Counted from the first letter of the stretch, positions 52,401 through 64,000 are shown. The stretch is DNA of 64,000 bases from Lota lota (GCA_026745465.1 JACYXH010000477.1:1380001-1444000); one strand, 5' to 3'. The notes: generated from the letters alone by a model not told the origin. Program-made: numbers and translations.

Positions 52401-53521
52401 GGGTAAGGGTTAGGGTTGGAGTTAGTGGGTTATGGATAAGATTAACCCTAACCCTATTAAATAATGTATGCATACCTTTGTTAACATGAAAACCATTACC
52501 GTAGTTAACATGAACACCATTAGTAAATGACTACTAGACCATTAGTTAACTGCTAATTAACTATTAGTTAATGCTTATTACTGCATTAACTAATAGTTAA
52601 TTAATGGTTGATTAATGTACCCTTATTGTGAAGTGTTACCGATTAAACAGATGATTTATTATAAGCCTGACAAATGGATACATAAGTGGGGGGTCTGGGG
52701 TCCTCCTCCAGGAGGTTTTCAGCGTCAAACACTTCCTTTCATGCATTCTGGTGAATTTTTATGCAATTGTGGTAGAAATGTCTATTTATGTAAAGGAAAA
52801 CATAAACACCTATTGGTTCCTACACCAATGTCGCAGCCAATTCCACCACCAATCATTGTGTTCATACTCACAAAGAAACTGCATAGCATTATGTCTTTAT
52901 TTTTGCACTGGTGTAAATGCGGCATCCCAGAAAATAGGCTCTATTTAATAAGCTATGTATGTAGTTATGTTGTTGTGGGCCTTTTTGTAATATTTCAAAA
53001 TAATAGTATTAGTAAAAAAGTACTAAAATAGTATTAGTAAAAAGCACTTTGGTTATTCTGTTTATTCTTCAACATATTCTGATGAGGTCAGATACTCAAT
53101 ATAGTGTTTTCATATAATTACCATAACTGGGCCAATTATGTTACGACAGTGACACACACGCACACTAAAATAACTATTCAGTCAAAGATGGCCACAAACC
53201 TATAATGGCATCGGTGCAGTCTTGCTTTGGAAACATGAGGTTCCCAGTTATCAACACCAGAAATATTCATCACATTGCCCATTACAAATTCAATAATGCT
53301 GATTAATCCAAAAATATTGATCTCAACATCCAATTTGTGTTCAAACTAACTCCCAACATAGCAGATACAAAAATCGCGAAAAGCAGGTTGTGGAACAGTG
53401 GAGTCAGATGTGTCCTACCTATTGCCTGGGCGAGGGCGATGACAACGTCGTGGCAGGTGGTTGCCTCGGTGACCCCACAAACTACTCTCTGCACACCGTC
53501 CACCCACACCTTGAGCTCCAT
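46365..53521 (-). CDS. rassf8: rassf8, Ras association domain family member 8
   Basis: N-terminal-RA class RASSF protein; a scaffold tied to adherens junctions and growth restraint. Coding exons on the complement: 53521-53419, 51706-50892, 50654-50457, 49592-49445, 46486-46365 (103+815+198+148+122 nt, 461 aa plus stop). The RA domain is residues 1-82, starting [20 protein letters not shown] and running through [17 protein letters not shown] and [21 protein letters not shown] and [14 protein letters not shown] follow. A coiled coil runs from about 200 to 400, with [20 protein letters not shown], then [20 protein letters not shown] and [10 protein letters not shown]. The C terminus is [10 protein letters not shown] (human NPEGIYV). 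Longer than the human protein (about 419 aa), partly through a Gly-rich insert near residue 237. Confidence 0.97.
46487..47169. other. rassf8 intron 4, 3' part
   Basis: No coding sequence recognised; AT-rich. Confidence 0.5.
47170..48410 (+). mobile_element. decayed L2/CR1-type LINE (reverse transcriptase fragment and 3' tail)
   Basis: Within rassf8 intron 4, opposite to the gene. The + strand reads [35 protein letters not shown] and, after a frameshift, [12 protein letters not shown] (47605-47635), the order of reverse-transcriptase motifs in L2/CR1 LINEs. Stops and frameshifts disable it, and no YxDD motif is seen. It ends in a fish L2-like tail (gggactgcagatgtaaatta) and an AAATA-rich end near 48400. 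Confidence 0.75.
48411..49444. other. rassf8 intron 4, 5' part
   Basis: No coding sequence recognised. A short GT run lies at 48519-48533. The ORF at 49034-49303 has no recognisable domain. Confidence 0.5.
49445..49592 (-). CDS. rassf8: rassf8 coding exon 4
   Basis: Starts [20 protein letters not shown], then [15 protein letters not shown], the strongest conserved block of RASSF8. Ends in phase 1 (SQSI + G) at donor gtaatc; that base joins AG of the last exon to make Glu. Confidence 0.96.
50457..50654 (-). CDS. rassf8: rassf8 coding exon 3 (coiled coil)
   Basis: A 66-codon exon, Glu/Gln/Arg/Ala-rich, starting [20 protein letters not shown] and ending [14 protein letters not shown], matching human ERSLGQATKRLQ. 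Phase 0 at both ends. Confidence 0.95.
50892..51706 (-). CDS. rassf8: rassf8 coding exon 2 (rest of RA domain, coiled coil)
   Basis: Acceptor tcctatag, then [19 protein letters not shown], a basic linker with [11 protein letters not shown], and the first coiled-coil helices. A (TCC)n run at about 51087-51112 codes for eight consecutive glycines. Confidence 0.96.
52315..52641. mobile_element. MITE-like element, copy 2
   Basis: About 325 bp, starting ataacactttgcaagggg and ending cccttattgtgaagtgttac, which are near inverted repeats. Its interior (aggtt-aaccctattaaataatgta, gactactagaccattag) matches the copy at 4431-4735. Lies in rassf8 intron 1. Confidence 0.75.
53419..53521 (-). CDS. rassf8: rassf8 coding exon 1 (start of RA domain)
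   Basis: Starts [17 protein letters not shown] at an ATG in good context (gccaacATGG). Ends ALAQAI plus one base of the next Gly codon at donor gtagga. Confidence 0.96.
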
Positions 53522-56500
53522 GTTGGCTCAGTCGTCGATAGTCTGCCCCATCGTTGGATGGAAGCTCCTCTGACGGCGTCGTAGGGGGACTAGTCCTGTC
53601 AGCTACCTTACTGTGGAGAAAAAAACAGGAAACACCAGGTCAGGAAGGGCAAGGCTCTCCAAGGCCCTTGATTGGTCGCCTCTGCTGTGATATCACATCC
53701 TTTTATGTAGAGAGAATAAACGCAAAAGTTAAGCTGATGTGTCACGTAGCACGCTAACCGTTAAGGTAAAAAGCAGACTGTTTTGCAAACATTTGAATTT
53801 GAATAAGGGGAATATTGACTTTGGACTGGTCCTGCTTAGCATGGTGGAAACAGCTGGATTTAACACCGTTTCTCCGTTCTTTTCCTGAGAATAGTGTTAG
53901 GTCTGTTTGGGGTGCTTGCAGGAAGACCCTTCCAACAAGGACTCTGAAGCCAAGTTCCTGCTTTTGTTTCACAAACCACATGAGAGCAGTGGAGAGAGCA
54001 GAGCAATGATGACGTAATTAAAACAGAGGAAAAGGACAGGAAATGGGCAGGAGAGGGGGAAAAGGCTGTTAAAGTTAATGATACAGAGGGAGAGGAGGGC
54101 AAAAGAAAAGCAAGCACATCAAAGATTAAAATATGCAATACACAGAGCAATCATACAAGAAGAATAGACAAAGCAAAGCCATAGGGAGCAATTTAGTTCT
54201 CAGTGCATAAAGGATTAGCTGTAATTTGTAGTAAAATTAGCTTCCTTGATGGGAAAGGACAATTTTTGGTAAAAAAAAAAAAACAGGTTTGAAAAATATT
54301 TAACAATGTTTTTATTTGTAAATGCCATTTGGAACTTTTGCTAAATTTGTACAATGCTACAATGTTTTCAATTCGACTAACTCATTCAACTCAAAGCAGA
54401 TCACCGTTTAGACATTTTCGCATTACATTAGAGTAAGGGTAAGAAAGCGCAACAGGCAAAAGGAAATTGTCATTCCGTAAGATTGCACACTATGCGTCAT
54501 TAACTGGTTTGTCTAGGACATTTCCTTGAAATGATCCAAGGGGTTAGTCTGTTTGGACCCTTACCCAGACAGGGTCAAACATGGTACAGCTGAAGCAACA
54601 TAGTACAGCTTTCAGGCACACATTCAAAACACTATCCAGCACAACATAACCTACCAACGCTAGATTGGTACCCTGAGGACATTGAGAATTTTAACACTAA
54701 AGCCAAAGGCTTTTGAAGCCTATTTTAGAAGATGGTTTGCTAGTACACAACTGTGTCATGCAAACGTGTAAACACATAAGTGGTAGCTGCTAGGAAGGAG
54801 TTTATCATTCTTGGCATATTTACAGCTGGTTACAAAGGGATTTTGTCTTTCATCCTGACTGCCCTTAAATGGAAGAAAGGGCTGGGATTAGGAGGAAGCA
54901 GCCTCAAGTCTACCACAACACAGACATGGCAACACTGGAGTGACCCAAAACCCTCCATCGTTGATGTGTCATTACATAGAAGCCAAGGTATTTTAGTATA
55001 AAAAAAATTATAATAGTACTGTAATACAATTTTCAAGCACTTTACAGTGTTTTAGAACACTAGATGTCCCTGCAACTATCTTGCTTTTCATTTATTGTGT
55101 GTTACTGTATCAGCTCAATGCACGCGTTTTTCAGAAGGGATTTATTTATTTGAACGTGCCAACAACAAAACGGCCATCAATACTTTTTAAAAGTTAGTAA
55201 AAAAACAAAACACGTGAAAGTTAGAGGTGCTAAAGGTTAAAGGTGTAGGTAAGATTCACGAGTTGGAGAGAGCGCGAAAAACAGTAGAAGAGAGACAGAT
55301 TTTGAAACTAAACTACCAAAAAATGTCCCCTCTCTCTCAACTCCCTCCCTCCTTACGTTCTCCACCACTGAGAAGTGTTGCATTTCACGCATGCAATGTG
55401 ACCGCAATGTGATTGACAAGCAAGACGGATACTCTGAACCAATGACCTAGGGCTCAAGGAAGATGGTTCTCAAGGACACTTGGGAGAGAGATAGAGACCA
55501 GGTTTCTCTTTCATATGAAAGAGGGCTTTAAGCACATAAGATTATACATTTGGGGGCTCTAGCCCTCCAGGAGGCATCATCCGATGCTCCATCTCCTGAT
55601 GGCTCACCCAACGGCCTGCTTCCAGGATTCTGAGCTGGAATTATTCCCAAACCTACACCCTATTAATCCAACATGCATATATGAGAATCAGACCTCTTAT
55701 CTCATAAAAAAAAAGAAAAAGAAAAGTTAAGAGATAAATGCACAAAAACATGTTTAAATCTCTTAAGGAGCGTGCCACGGGCCCCTTTTGACCCTTGTCC
55801 AAAAGGAACTTGTCCACATGTCAGCATTGTTTGCACACCTAAAGGCACTGGTTTCTATCTTCATCCCACCGGTAATGCTAAACTTGAAACCGCCGGGCAT
55901 TTTTTGCCCATTTACTCTAATGTTGGAGTTCACACCCCTTCATGCTCTTTCGAGATGGCTAGAGATGTCAAAATCATTCACAGGTTCCCCTGGGTCCCAG
56001 GAATGACATATCCATGATTAGACATCTACGTACCTCTTGCAGAAAGAAAGGTAGCCAAAACGGCCCTTTAAGTGTGGCCTGTGAGGCCTAGAAGATTAGA
56101 AAGTGATGCAAAAGGCAGTTTTGGAGATCGGAAGGTCATACTGCCCTGGGACTTGATGATGCATTGGGTTGGCTTATCGGGTACAGCTTTAGATTAGTTT
56201 TATTCCTGTCTTTCTACCAGGAAATTCTGCGTGGACATTGGAAACTTTAAATCCTCCACATCCCATTTTAAAAAGGTACATTATGTATCATTGACACCAA
56301 GTGCAACATTATATTTAGCTTGCTCGTACTTGTCCTTGACCCATAGATCACCTGCTAATTGCATCACTTCCTGTAGGGCTACAACCCTGTGGGAGTGTGT
56401 GTGGATGGTGGCTGGTTTAAGCAGCCTCACCTGGCCTGAGTCAGACTGATTGGACTCTGGGGCTGGGTGGGGCTGCACACCTGTTGCACATTGAGCAATC

Positions 56501-57940
56501 AGTGTGCACAGGTTAAACCAGCCACCACCACACACACTCGGGGAGAGCTCTTCGGCATGGCAGCACGGAGCACCGTCTGCCGGCCTCATCGTATGCAACT
56601 TTTACAATAAACCGGTTTTCAACATCACCACCCTGTGTCCAATTGGTTTGGAGGAGCCCGAGGAAAGTCACCTAGGTGGAGTATGGGAGCCACCTAGGTG
56701 GCGTGTAGTAGTGGACATTGCTACAAACCCCCATATTGATAATTTTAGTAGTCTATTGAAAATCAAACCTCTGCATTTATTTATCGATTGCATTGAAGGT
56801 ACAAAAACCTTAAAAGCAGTCGTCATTATCTTGTTAAACAAATGAAACCTTTGGAATAGACTCTTTGGCGAAGCACGAGCGAACATAACTTCTGGCTTGT
56901 GTCAGTTTACCGGAGGGTAACTAGGTGCATTGGTACTGCAGCAATGCACCTAGTCTTTCGGAAATCCAAAGCAGAAGAAATACGTCATCCCTGCCACACT
57001 CTTAAATCTAACTTTTGTATTGAAAGAACATCATCAAACCATTACATAAAATAACACAAAAAATAACACAAACCAGGGTTTCCCCCTTGCAAGCCCGGCG
57101 GCCCGCCAGGCCTAAGTTGACCCACCCCTGCCAAGCCTAAGTGTCAGCAATTTAAAAACATTTGTATTGTATTTTTAAGATGTTTTAAGATGTGCAGTGA
57201 CAGTGGGGCGGCTCGGTTGGAAACAGATATAATGGTTGGAAAGCTCACCAGTGACATCTGTTATTTACGTGAACGCACTTCAGCAGGTCTGAGATTTACA
57301 ACAGACCGCAAGTAGACTCTGTCTGAATGTAGAACTGCCTCCTGCCTATTATAAAACCATTCAGCGAACATTGAGTGGAAGATATCTCAAAATAACGTTC
57401 ACCACTCACTGATAGGACTGCGTTTGTTGCTTGCTTTAATCAAAAGTAGTTGTGCAAACGTGTACTCGAGTAAACCTCAAGCAAACCATACTAGTTTCAT
57501 CTTATAAATACATTTTATATTATGTTTTTATGTATTTTTGGTTTTGAATAAGGATATATAATTTAGTTATTAATTAAAGCCTTTGCATATTGTTGTTGAG
57601 ACTAAAATAGGTTTGATCGCCAAAGTTTAGTGGCTTGGTAGGTGGAGTTCCCAGGAGTATAACAAGTTTTACAATAATGACCGCCTGCCAAGAACGTCCC
57701 AACAACAAAACAAAGTATATAGCAGCATCATGCTACTTCCAAGTGAAGCCGTCAGGCAGCAGCACTCCCCTATATAGAACCATCGTTCAATATTTCTCCT
57801 CAATCTGCCAATTACAAAGTACCTTGCCCTAAACAACAGCCTTACCGTTGTAATATTACGCAATCCCTTTAAATGGATGAGTTGTGTTCAATACGTCATC
57901 ATACACTGTATCTCCGGTCTTCCGTATTCAAATTAAACTA
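53522..57940. other. region upstream of the rassf8 start codon
   Basis: Probably 5' UTR exons and introns of rassf8 (its mammalian orthologue has non-coding first exons), but no splice pattern could be fixed. At 56276-56310 a sequence (ggtacattatgtatcattga) resembles the left end of the MITE at 8091. At 57074 there is a cagggtttccccc start like fish hAT ends. Confidence 0.4.
55230..55420. repeat. dispersed repeat, copy B
   Basis: Shares 'ttttgaaac', 'ctccctccc' and gagaagtgttgcatttcac with 13186-13350, in the same order. Confidence 0.5.
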
Positions 57941-57949
57941 CTAAACAAA

Positions 57950-59390
57950 ACATGGTGATCCCGACGTGAATTCAAGCAAAAGCCTGGTGAAAATCCAACT
58001 ACATTGTACAGCAGGATCATGGAGCTGTTTCATTTAGCAGATTTTTCCGGCCAGTCAGAAGTCATCATTGTGGATAAGCTCATCCACGGCTGCACCAACT
58101 CAGAGTCCAAGCAGCAGAAGCAGAAGCTCCTACAGGAAAGACCTGTCTCGATGTATTACGCCAGCATGAAGCTGTAGATGTTACAATGAACCACTTTGAG
58201 GAAGCCTGCCAGGTCAATGCTACGTATTCTCGTGACCCTACCAAGCAATCCAAAAGAAATGGTAACAAGAGAAAACAACAAAAATATCAAACCAGTCAGT
58301 GCAAGTTCCACTGGCAGTAATGTCAATGGTGTAACGGTGATCAGCACCGACGAGAAGATTGCCCAGCTAAAGACACTAAATGCAACTTCTGCCACAAGAA
58401 AGGACATTTTGAGAGGGCATGCATTCTAAAGAAAAGATCAAAGAACAATCTCAACAGCTAAAACACTATTGAGGAAGAAACAGACTCTGATGAGGATGAT
58501 TATGAATCATCATATGATGTTGGCATCGTCTCCATCAGCAGTATCAAAAGGTTGAGCCTGTGAGGTTTTGGCTAATGTTGAATTTCACATCAAGAAACCA
58601 GCCACTTTTCAAGGCAAAGTCGACACTGGTGCTAGGTCACGTGCATGCCATTGTCAATGCTGAAAGACATTGGACTTTCTCAAGAAGATCTTTTACCAAG
58701 CAATGCACGTCTCCGAGGTGTAACAAGGGCAGATATGAAGACTCATGGTGAGCTGGCTGACAATTCAGGTTTCCTGCAATGGCAGTGTCAAGATTGACGG
58801 CACCGAACTTGGCACTGAACTAATCCTCGGACTTGACTTCTGCAAACGCTTCACCCTGGTTGCTCTAGCAGATGCTTGCATTCAGTGAAAGATAAAGATG
58901 GATCAGCAAGTAGAAGCGGTCCATATTACAGATGAGAGTGTAGTCAACTACAGAACTCCGAAGCGCAAGATGGAGTGACATCTTCCACTAGGCAAGAAAA
59001 CAGGTGATCCTCTTACAGACCTGAAAGGGATATTCCCTGAAATGTTTGATGGCACTCTTGGTCTTTTTGATGGGGAAGTAGACCTGAAGCTTTCACCAGA
59101 CGAAAAACCTGTACAGATGCCACCTTGTTCAATTGCTTTAAGTGTACTGCCGAAGCTAAAAGACGAGCTTGACAAGATGGAAAAAAGAAGGCATCATCCG
59201 ACCTTGTCCTGAAACAACTGAATGGGTTCACAACCTTGTCATTGTCTCCAAGAAAAATGGTGACATTAGAATCTGCCTAGTACGTGATTTGAAGCGTCCA
59301 CTATACAGCCTCCTGGGAATATGCACAACACAGCTTCCAAAATGGGCTGTATTTCTCAACCCTTGATGCCAAGAGTGTAGCCTGGCATCG
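57950..59390 (+). mobile_element. Ty3/Gypsy-type LTR retrotransposon fragment (gag to start of RT), inactive
   Basis: A primer-binding-like tggtgatcccgacgtg follows an LTR-like end near 57952. Gag remnants (DKLIHGCTNS; CLDVLRQHEAVDVTM in a shifted frame) lead to CCHC zinc knuckles (CNFCHKKGHFERAC, near 58382-58430). A protease-type VDTGA lies near 58618, and the opening of reverse transcriptase (EGIIRPCPETTEWVHNLVIV, VSKKNGDIRICLV) at about 59190-59285. Several stops and frameshifts are present. Sequence stops matching after the RT STLDAKS segment near 59375. The rest of pol and the 3' LTR are missing. Confidence 0.75.
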
Positions 59391-59399
59391 GCAGACAAA

Positions 59400-60260
59400 T
59401 TGCAAACTGCAAATAGTCTGGAAACTCACCATTAATTTTCCTCCGTGCAGGCAAGAAGGCGGGACATCTGATCCCGACCTGGCAGGACATGGACGCTCTA
59501 GAGTCCATGAACAAGGCATTGAGCCCTCTCATGGAGTTTATAGATGCCTTGTCTGGGGAGAAGTACGTAAGCGTGTCCTTCTTGAAACCTGTACTGCACC
59601 TCTTCCAACAACCAGGTCCTCAAGTCTCAGGACGACGATACACAGCTCACCACAACAATCAAAGGGGGCATTCTGAAATATCTTGATTAAAAATATGACG
59701 ACGACACAACCGATAAGCTACTTGACATGGCGACACTTCTGGACCCTCGGTTCAAAACCACCAACATAAAGAAAGATGGTTGACTTCCTGAAGACAAGAG
59801 CTGCTGCAGAACTGGAGAGCCTGGTGGCTGAACGTGCACAGGCAGCACCAGCCGTCTCCATTCCACCACCACCTGCAGCTGCAGGAGATGAACCAGAGCT
59901 TCCAGCAATGAAGAAGGCAAAGAAGACTTCGTCCAGCTACTTTAAGAAAGCAGCACTGGCAGGCCAAGGCACCTCCCAGCCAAGCAGAGCATCGATTGAA
60001 ATGGAGCTCAACATGTTTCTCCAGACAGCAGAGCCTGATTCGGAGACCAACCCTCTGGAATGGTGGAAGCAGCATGAGGTGAACTTTCCATTGGTGGCCA
60101 TGCTAGCCAAAAAAGTACTTGTGCATCCCCGCCACTAGTTCCCCATCTGAGCGGGAGCACAGTGCTAGTGAAAACATAGTAACATGTAAGAGATCATGTC
60201 TCAAGCCAGAAAGAGTAGACCACCTTTTCTTCCTAGCTCTCAACCTGTGAAACAACGCAA
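59400..60260 (+). mobile_element. hAT (ZBED1-like) transposase C-terminal fragment, inactive
   Basis: Reads TWQDMDALESMNKALSPLME and KYVSVSFLKPVLHLF (59478-59605), then LLDMATLLDPRFKTT (about 59717). The hATC dimerisation region follows: LNMFLQTAEPDSETNPLEWW (60008-60068), FPLVAMLAKK, and after a frameshift RSCLKPERVDHLFFLAL (about 60190). The DNA-binding BED finger and N-terminal half are absent. Confidence 0.78.
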
Positions 60261-63034
60261 AACCTTTTCAATGTCCCACTTTGCCAAATATGCGCATGTG
60301 CAGAAGTATTAACTCTTCGTCTTTTTCTATCTTCTTTTGACATTTACCACTGATATCTTATTTCCAATATGGATGTTGGATGCTATGTCAATTAAGTCTA
60401 ATTTCAAACATTTGAGATTATATCATCATCGCGGGGAGAGGAATATCGAAAGAATTCCGAAAAAGAATAAATACATTGAATACCCAAGCACATATTTCTA
60501 GAGTGAACACTTTGATATTTATTTTCATTTATTTTGTTGTTCTTGAAATGTGCCCAGCATTCCAAGGATGTACGAATATGTAGCTAATTAGGACGTTTTT
60601 GTAGAGGGCAAAAACTTTTATATTAATTAATTTTGTTAAATTACATTTATTGTGTTGTTGTCAAAAGCACAGTACTCCAATACTGTAACTTGTCAGATTA
60701 TTTGTAAGACTACATGCAAGCTATGTGGATTCAGAGATAGCAGCGTCCATAGCAACCGCCACAGCAATAATAAAAAACTTTGCATTTAATAACAAATGTA
60801 ACATTATATAAATTCACTGAAAGATTATGAAAATAGAATGTACATTTCTTGCTAGAAATGTTATCAAAATGCATTTTAATGCAGAATATATCTTAAAATA
60901 TTGCTTTATCTACGGAGACTAAAATGAATGTTTTTAATATTTAGGAAATGTCTTAAATCAAAAGTGTGGTGTTAAATCTTAACCATTGATATTGTTTCTA
61001 CATTTAATTGTAGTTAATATTAGGAATGCAAGAAATACAGAAAAAATTCTAGTTTCCACCAATTTACAAATATTGAAAGTCAGTTTTCAGATGTATTTCA
61101 GGCAGTCTTGCGTTACACACACCAGTGCTTTAAACCTGCTTCTTACTGTTGTAGAGCTTGCTGGATACACTTCTCAACAGTGATTTTCATGTTTTAGCGA
61201 TGGGAACATTTTGAAATGTAACTCGTATCTGTTTTAATTGCGGCTGCTGTTTAGGGCAGGGTACTTTGAAGTCTGCCTATTGGAGAACAGTGCTTTTGCC
61301 AAACAGCTTCGCTTAGAAGCCCCGTCTCCTGGCAGGTACACAACGCCAGACACACTGGGACTCATACCGGTTATTGCGTCTTTAGTTACCCTCATCAGAT
61401 CGCAGCGTGAATATCCAATATCTTTCTTACTCAAAAAAAGGATTTTCAAATTCGATAAACTGCTTTTGAAGTGCATGATTATTCAAATACACAACCACAG
61501 CAGTGCTATGCTGCTTTACATTTCACTTTTAATTTTGATGTCAGGCGTTCCTGGCCCTTATATTTCAGTTTCAACAACAATAAAACCTGGGGAGACTATA
61601 ATCCCAATGAAAGCATATACTTATAACAAAAAATGTGCCTACTCGACTAACACAAACTAAGCAGCCAAGAGCCCTGCGACTAATTAGTAGACTAGACGAC
61701 TGAGGGGTCAGCCCTTTAAATTACACCCATAAAAATCGTACCTGCTGCGCCTTATTACACATGCACCACAATATCTTTCATGGCAACTAAATAAATGTGG
61801 TCTAACTTCTCTAGTTAGACAAATATTAGGTGAATCCCACTGTTCTTTACACTTCTCTAGCCTCCAACCCCAACATTTGATAGAGCAGCAAATCAGAGCA
61901 ACAGGTTATTAACATAACATAGCAATCTGCTCGTACAGTAGAGCACTGTCAAATGTGCACTCTTTATGAGTGCGAGTGTGATGACATTTAAGATTTAATC
62001 CAAATAAATCGTTCACAAATAATAAAAACCCAACAATTCTTTAAATCTTGCCTGCAAACCAAAACACCAAAACACTCCACACATTTTGTTATGATGCAGG
62101 GTGGTGCCAGGCCAGCACAGTGGTATAGGGAAGCATGCCATTTGAGGCTCTGCAAACTCCCTTCATTCTCTATGGCCATGCCAGTATTTGGAAGTGTGCC
62201 CGCATCGCCCGTTCCCCTTGATCCCTCATTGGAGCGGAGTTCATGACTGGGAACGCTTCCAGGAGATAGAGGAAGAGAGGGGGAGAATTCTGCTCTAGTG
62301 CAGATCAAATAATGATTTTTTTTGTGAAGAAGAAATAGCATTAAATACAATACAATCACAATGGTTGATTTGGTCTTTTGAGTTTGACTGTGGAGGACGA
62401 GCACGTATTGCTAAACAACATACCAACATGTTCATCTGAGATGGAGGAAAAGTCCCTGGCTCTGTGTCTATTGAGTTCCTTGGCTAAGGGGGATAAGATG
62501 TCTCTGTCCTTCCCAAATACTTAAGAACAGCAGGCCTCAACCATAGTGCTGCGGGTGGCACAGTAAATAATAATGTTGGATTATTTATACAAAATATATG
62601 TATATTTGCATTACGAGTATCATACATACTTGAGTAATCTACGAAACTGCAGCATGCTGGCAATTGAGACTAAAACAAGCAGCCATTGAATACAATGGAG
62701 ACTGTGTGCTATTCTCGTGGAAAGCGTAGTAGGAACACATGGCATCTATGAGTGCTCATAGATGCTAATTAACACTTTTCCAAGCAAGTGCATACTATTG
62801 TTTATTACAATAAAAGACAAATGGAGTCAATACTTAGAAAATTACCACAAGACTTGGGGGCATGGACATTTCTGAGCTAATAACATAACACAGGACAATG
62901 CTCTTCTTCTTCTCCTGAAGACATTCTGGTAGCTTTTAACGCTGGTAGTCGACAGTAAGGATCGGTTCTAGTACTTAAAACTCCTTAGTATCCATTTCCA
63001 AACAAAGTTTGATTCCAAATGTACTTCCTGTGTA
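60261..63034. other. AT-rich region without recognised genes
   Basis: The ORF at 61238-61660 (+) overlaps an open frame on - (61234-61476). Neither resembles a family I recognise. Confidence 0.5.
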
Positions 63035-63466
63035 GTGCAACATTTTATTACTAAGAGTTTATACTCTTCAGTAACTGGTAACAGACCACTTGTGACAGGC
63101 TGTTCCATTGCAGTAGCACTGGCGGAAACAAGTGGAATAAACCAAGAGGAAAATATAGAAATGAAGTCAAAAGAAGGGAAATACAAAATGTTAAAGGAAT
63201 ACAAAAGGAATATACAAAAACCGGAAGGGTATGAGAAACCCCCGCAGTCGGGACACTGGGCAAAACAATCCTACCTCCTGCATGCTTTTATACAGTTCCA
63301 CAGTAAATGCAAAGAGCTGGGCCTTGATCCTGATAACAACAATCAGGCTCTGCATTCCAGGGCAAAGAGAGCAACAGCCTGTGACTTTCAAGAGATATGG
63401 AGAACTATGGGTCCCTTGACCCTGGGATATTACAGTATGTCTTGGTTTAACAAGTCTCTCTGTTAG
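63035..63466 (+). CDS. unrecognised 143-codon ORF
   Basis: Not recognised. The product is hydrophilic, Lys/Gln/Asn-rich in the middle (MKSKEGKYKMLKEYKRN), then KPPQSGHWAKQSYLLHAF and CKELGLDPDNNNQALHSRAK. It ends WFNKSLC before TAG. No signal peptide, membrane segment or known motif is visible. The sequence is not repetitive and its amino-acid make-up is protein-like, unlike other ORFs in this AT-rich region. It could be a last exon (possible acceptor tactcttcag ending at 63071), an exapted transposon fragment, or chance. Confidence 0.3.
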   Translation: MQHFITKSLYSSVTGNRPLVTGCSIAVALAETSGINQEENIEMKSKEGKYKMLKEYKRNIQKPEGYEKPPQSGHWAKQSYLLHAFIQFHSKCKELGLDPDNNNQALHSRAKRATACDFQEIWRTMGPLTLGYYSMSWFNKSLC

Positions 63467-63924
63467 ATCAGGATGCATGATCACATAAGCTTTTCACAGT
63501 GAGACTTATTCTTGGTTACAATTGGCAACTTTTGCTCCAAATATGTGGAATGAATATACTGTATACAATTTCTAAATACTATAATTATTAACAGTTTTTA
63601 TTTTCATATTCTCATCATGATGTGTTATAAGAGATCAACGCATTCTGGGAAAGCAGATTCGATTTTCATGAGAACAAATCATGTTTCCCATTTTAATAAT
63701 GGATAATGAATTTGAAATGTTGTGACGTTTTATGACTATTATGAGTTGGCATTTGCTACATAAAACGGGGAAACCCGTAAAATGATTCCAAGTAAACACG
63801 TTTTTTTCTGTTAGGTTACTTGTATAGTGTACATTTGTATGTGTCATGTAGAACATACAAATGTTATACAGCAGCACCAGCAACTGTTACAAAGATTCAA
63901 GAGTTGCACAAAGATGCCAGAGTA

Positions 63925-64000
63925 GGGCTATTCGATACGACGATATATATCGGGGGACGAGAGAAAAATGTCTAACAATAGATATTTCCCTCTATCGTTC
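63925..64000. mobile_element. left end of a transposon-like repeat cut by the window edge
   Basis: agggctattcgatacgacga followed by tatatatcggggg resembles the 'GGGC-AT-CGATATATATCG' end common in fish MITEs. The remainder is outside the window. Confidence 0.35.

Noticed and set aside
56504-56845. 113-codon + strand ORF
   Set aside because: Overlaps an LTR- or SINE-like stretch (aataaaccggttttcaacatc region) and has no recognisable domain; evidence too weak to call even a solo LTR.

Overview
The window is nuclear DNA of a ray-finned fish. Multi-exon genes with GT-AG introns, very dense microsatellites (CA, TGTC, CT, GAG and poly-C tracts) and typical teleost repeats (L2-type LINE tails, hAT/ZBED relics, TTAA-flanked MITEs, a Gypsy fragment) support this. 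The microsatellite load would fit a gadiform, but the species cannot be fixed from sequence alone.

Four genes form a conserved block, the same neighbours as human 12p12 (ITPR2-SSPN-BHLHE41-RASSF8). (1) The last 20 coding exons of itpr2, the type 2 inositol trisphosphate receptor, run on the + strand from 4864 to 30541. They encode the C-terminal 1017 residues: late regulatory domain, six transmembrane segments, pore and C-terminal tail. Exons 5' of 4864 lie outside the window. (2) sspn (sarcospan), three coding exons on the - strand (37637 to 34178), 230 aa. (3) bhlhe41 (DEC2/SHARP1), five exons on the + strand (39281-41174), 450 aa, with three CACGTG E-boxes upstream. (4) rassf8, five coding exons on the - strand (53521 to 46365), 461 aa. 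All exon junctions were checked by reading phase: each set of exons sums to a multiple of three and ends in a stop.

Layout: 1-4863 itpr2 intron rich in simple repeats; 4864-30541 itpr2; 30542-34177 its 3' UTR and intergenic DNA with a TTAA-flanked MITE; 34178-37637 sspn; 37638-39280 shared divergent promoter region of sspn and bhlhe41; 39281-42790 bhlhe41 and its 3' UTR; 42800-44600 convergent intergenic gap with a perfect hairpin and a minisatellite; 44613-53521 rassf8, with a decayed L2/CR1-type LINE in its last intron; 53522-64000 rassf8 upstream region, a Gypsy fragment joined to a hAT transposase fragment (about 57950-60250), and one unrecognised 143-codon ORF (63035-63466).

The genes do not form a pathway. 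itpr2 makes an ER calcium-release channel, sspn a tetraspanin-like member of the dystrophin complex, bhlhe41 a circadian transcriptional repressor, and rassf8 a Ras-association/coiled-coil scaffold. No new multi-gene system was found. The most interesting signals are structural: a strong hairpin next to an itpr2 splice acceptor, a 15-copy minisatellite whose unit resembles a 3' splice site, UG-repeat tracts before the last two itpr2 exons, two NAGNAG acceptors, and a poly-G tract in the sspn 3' UTR.
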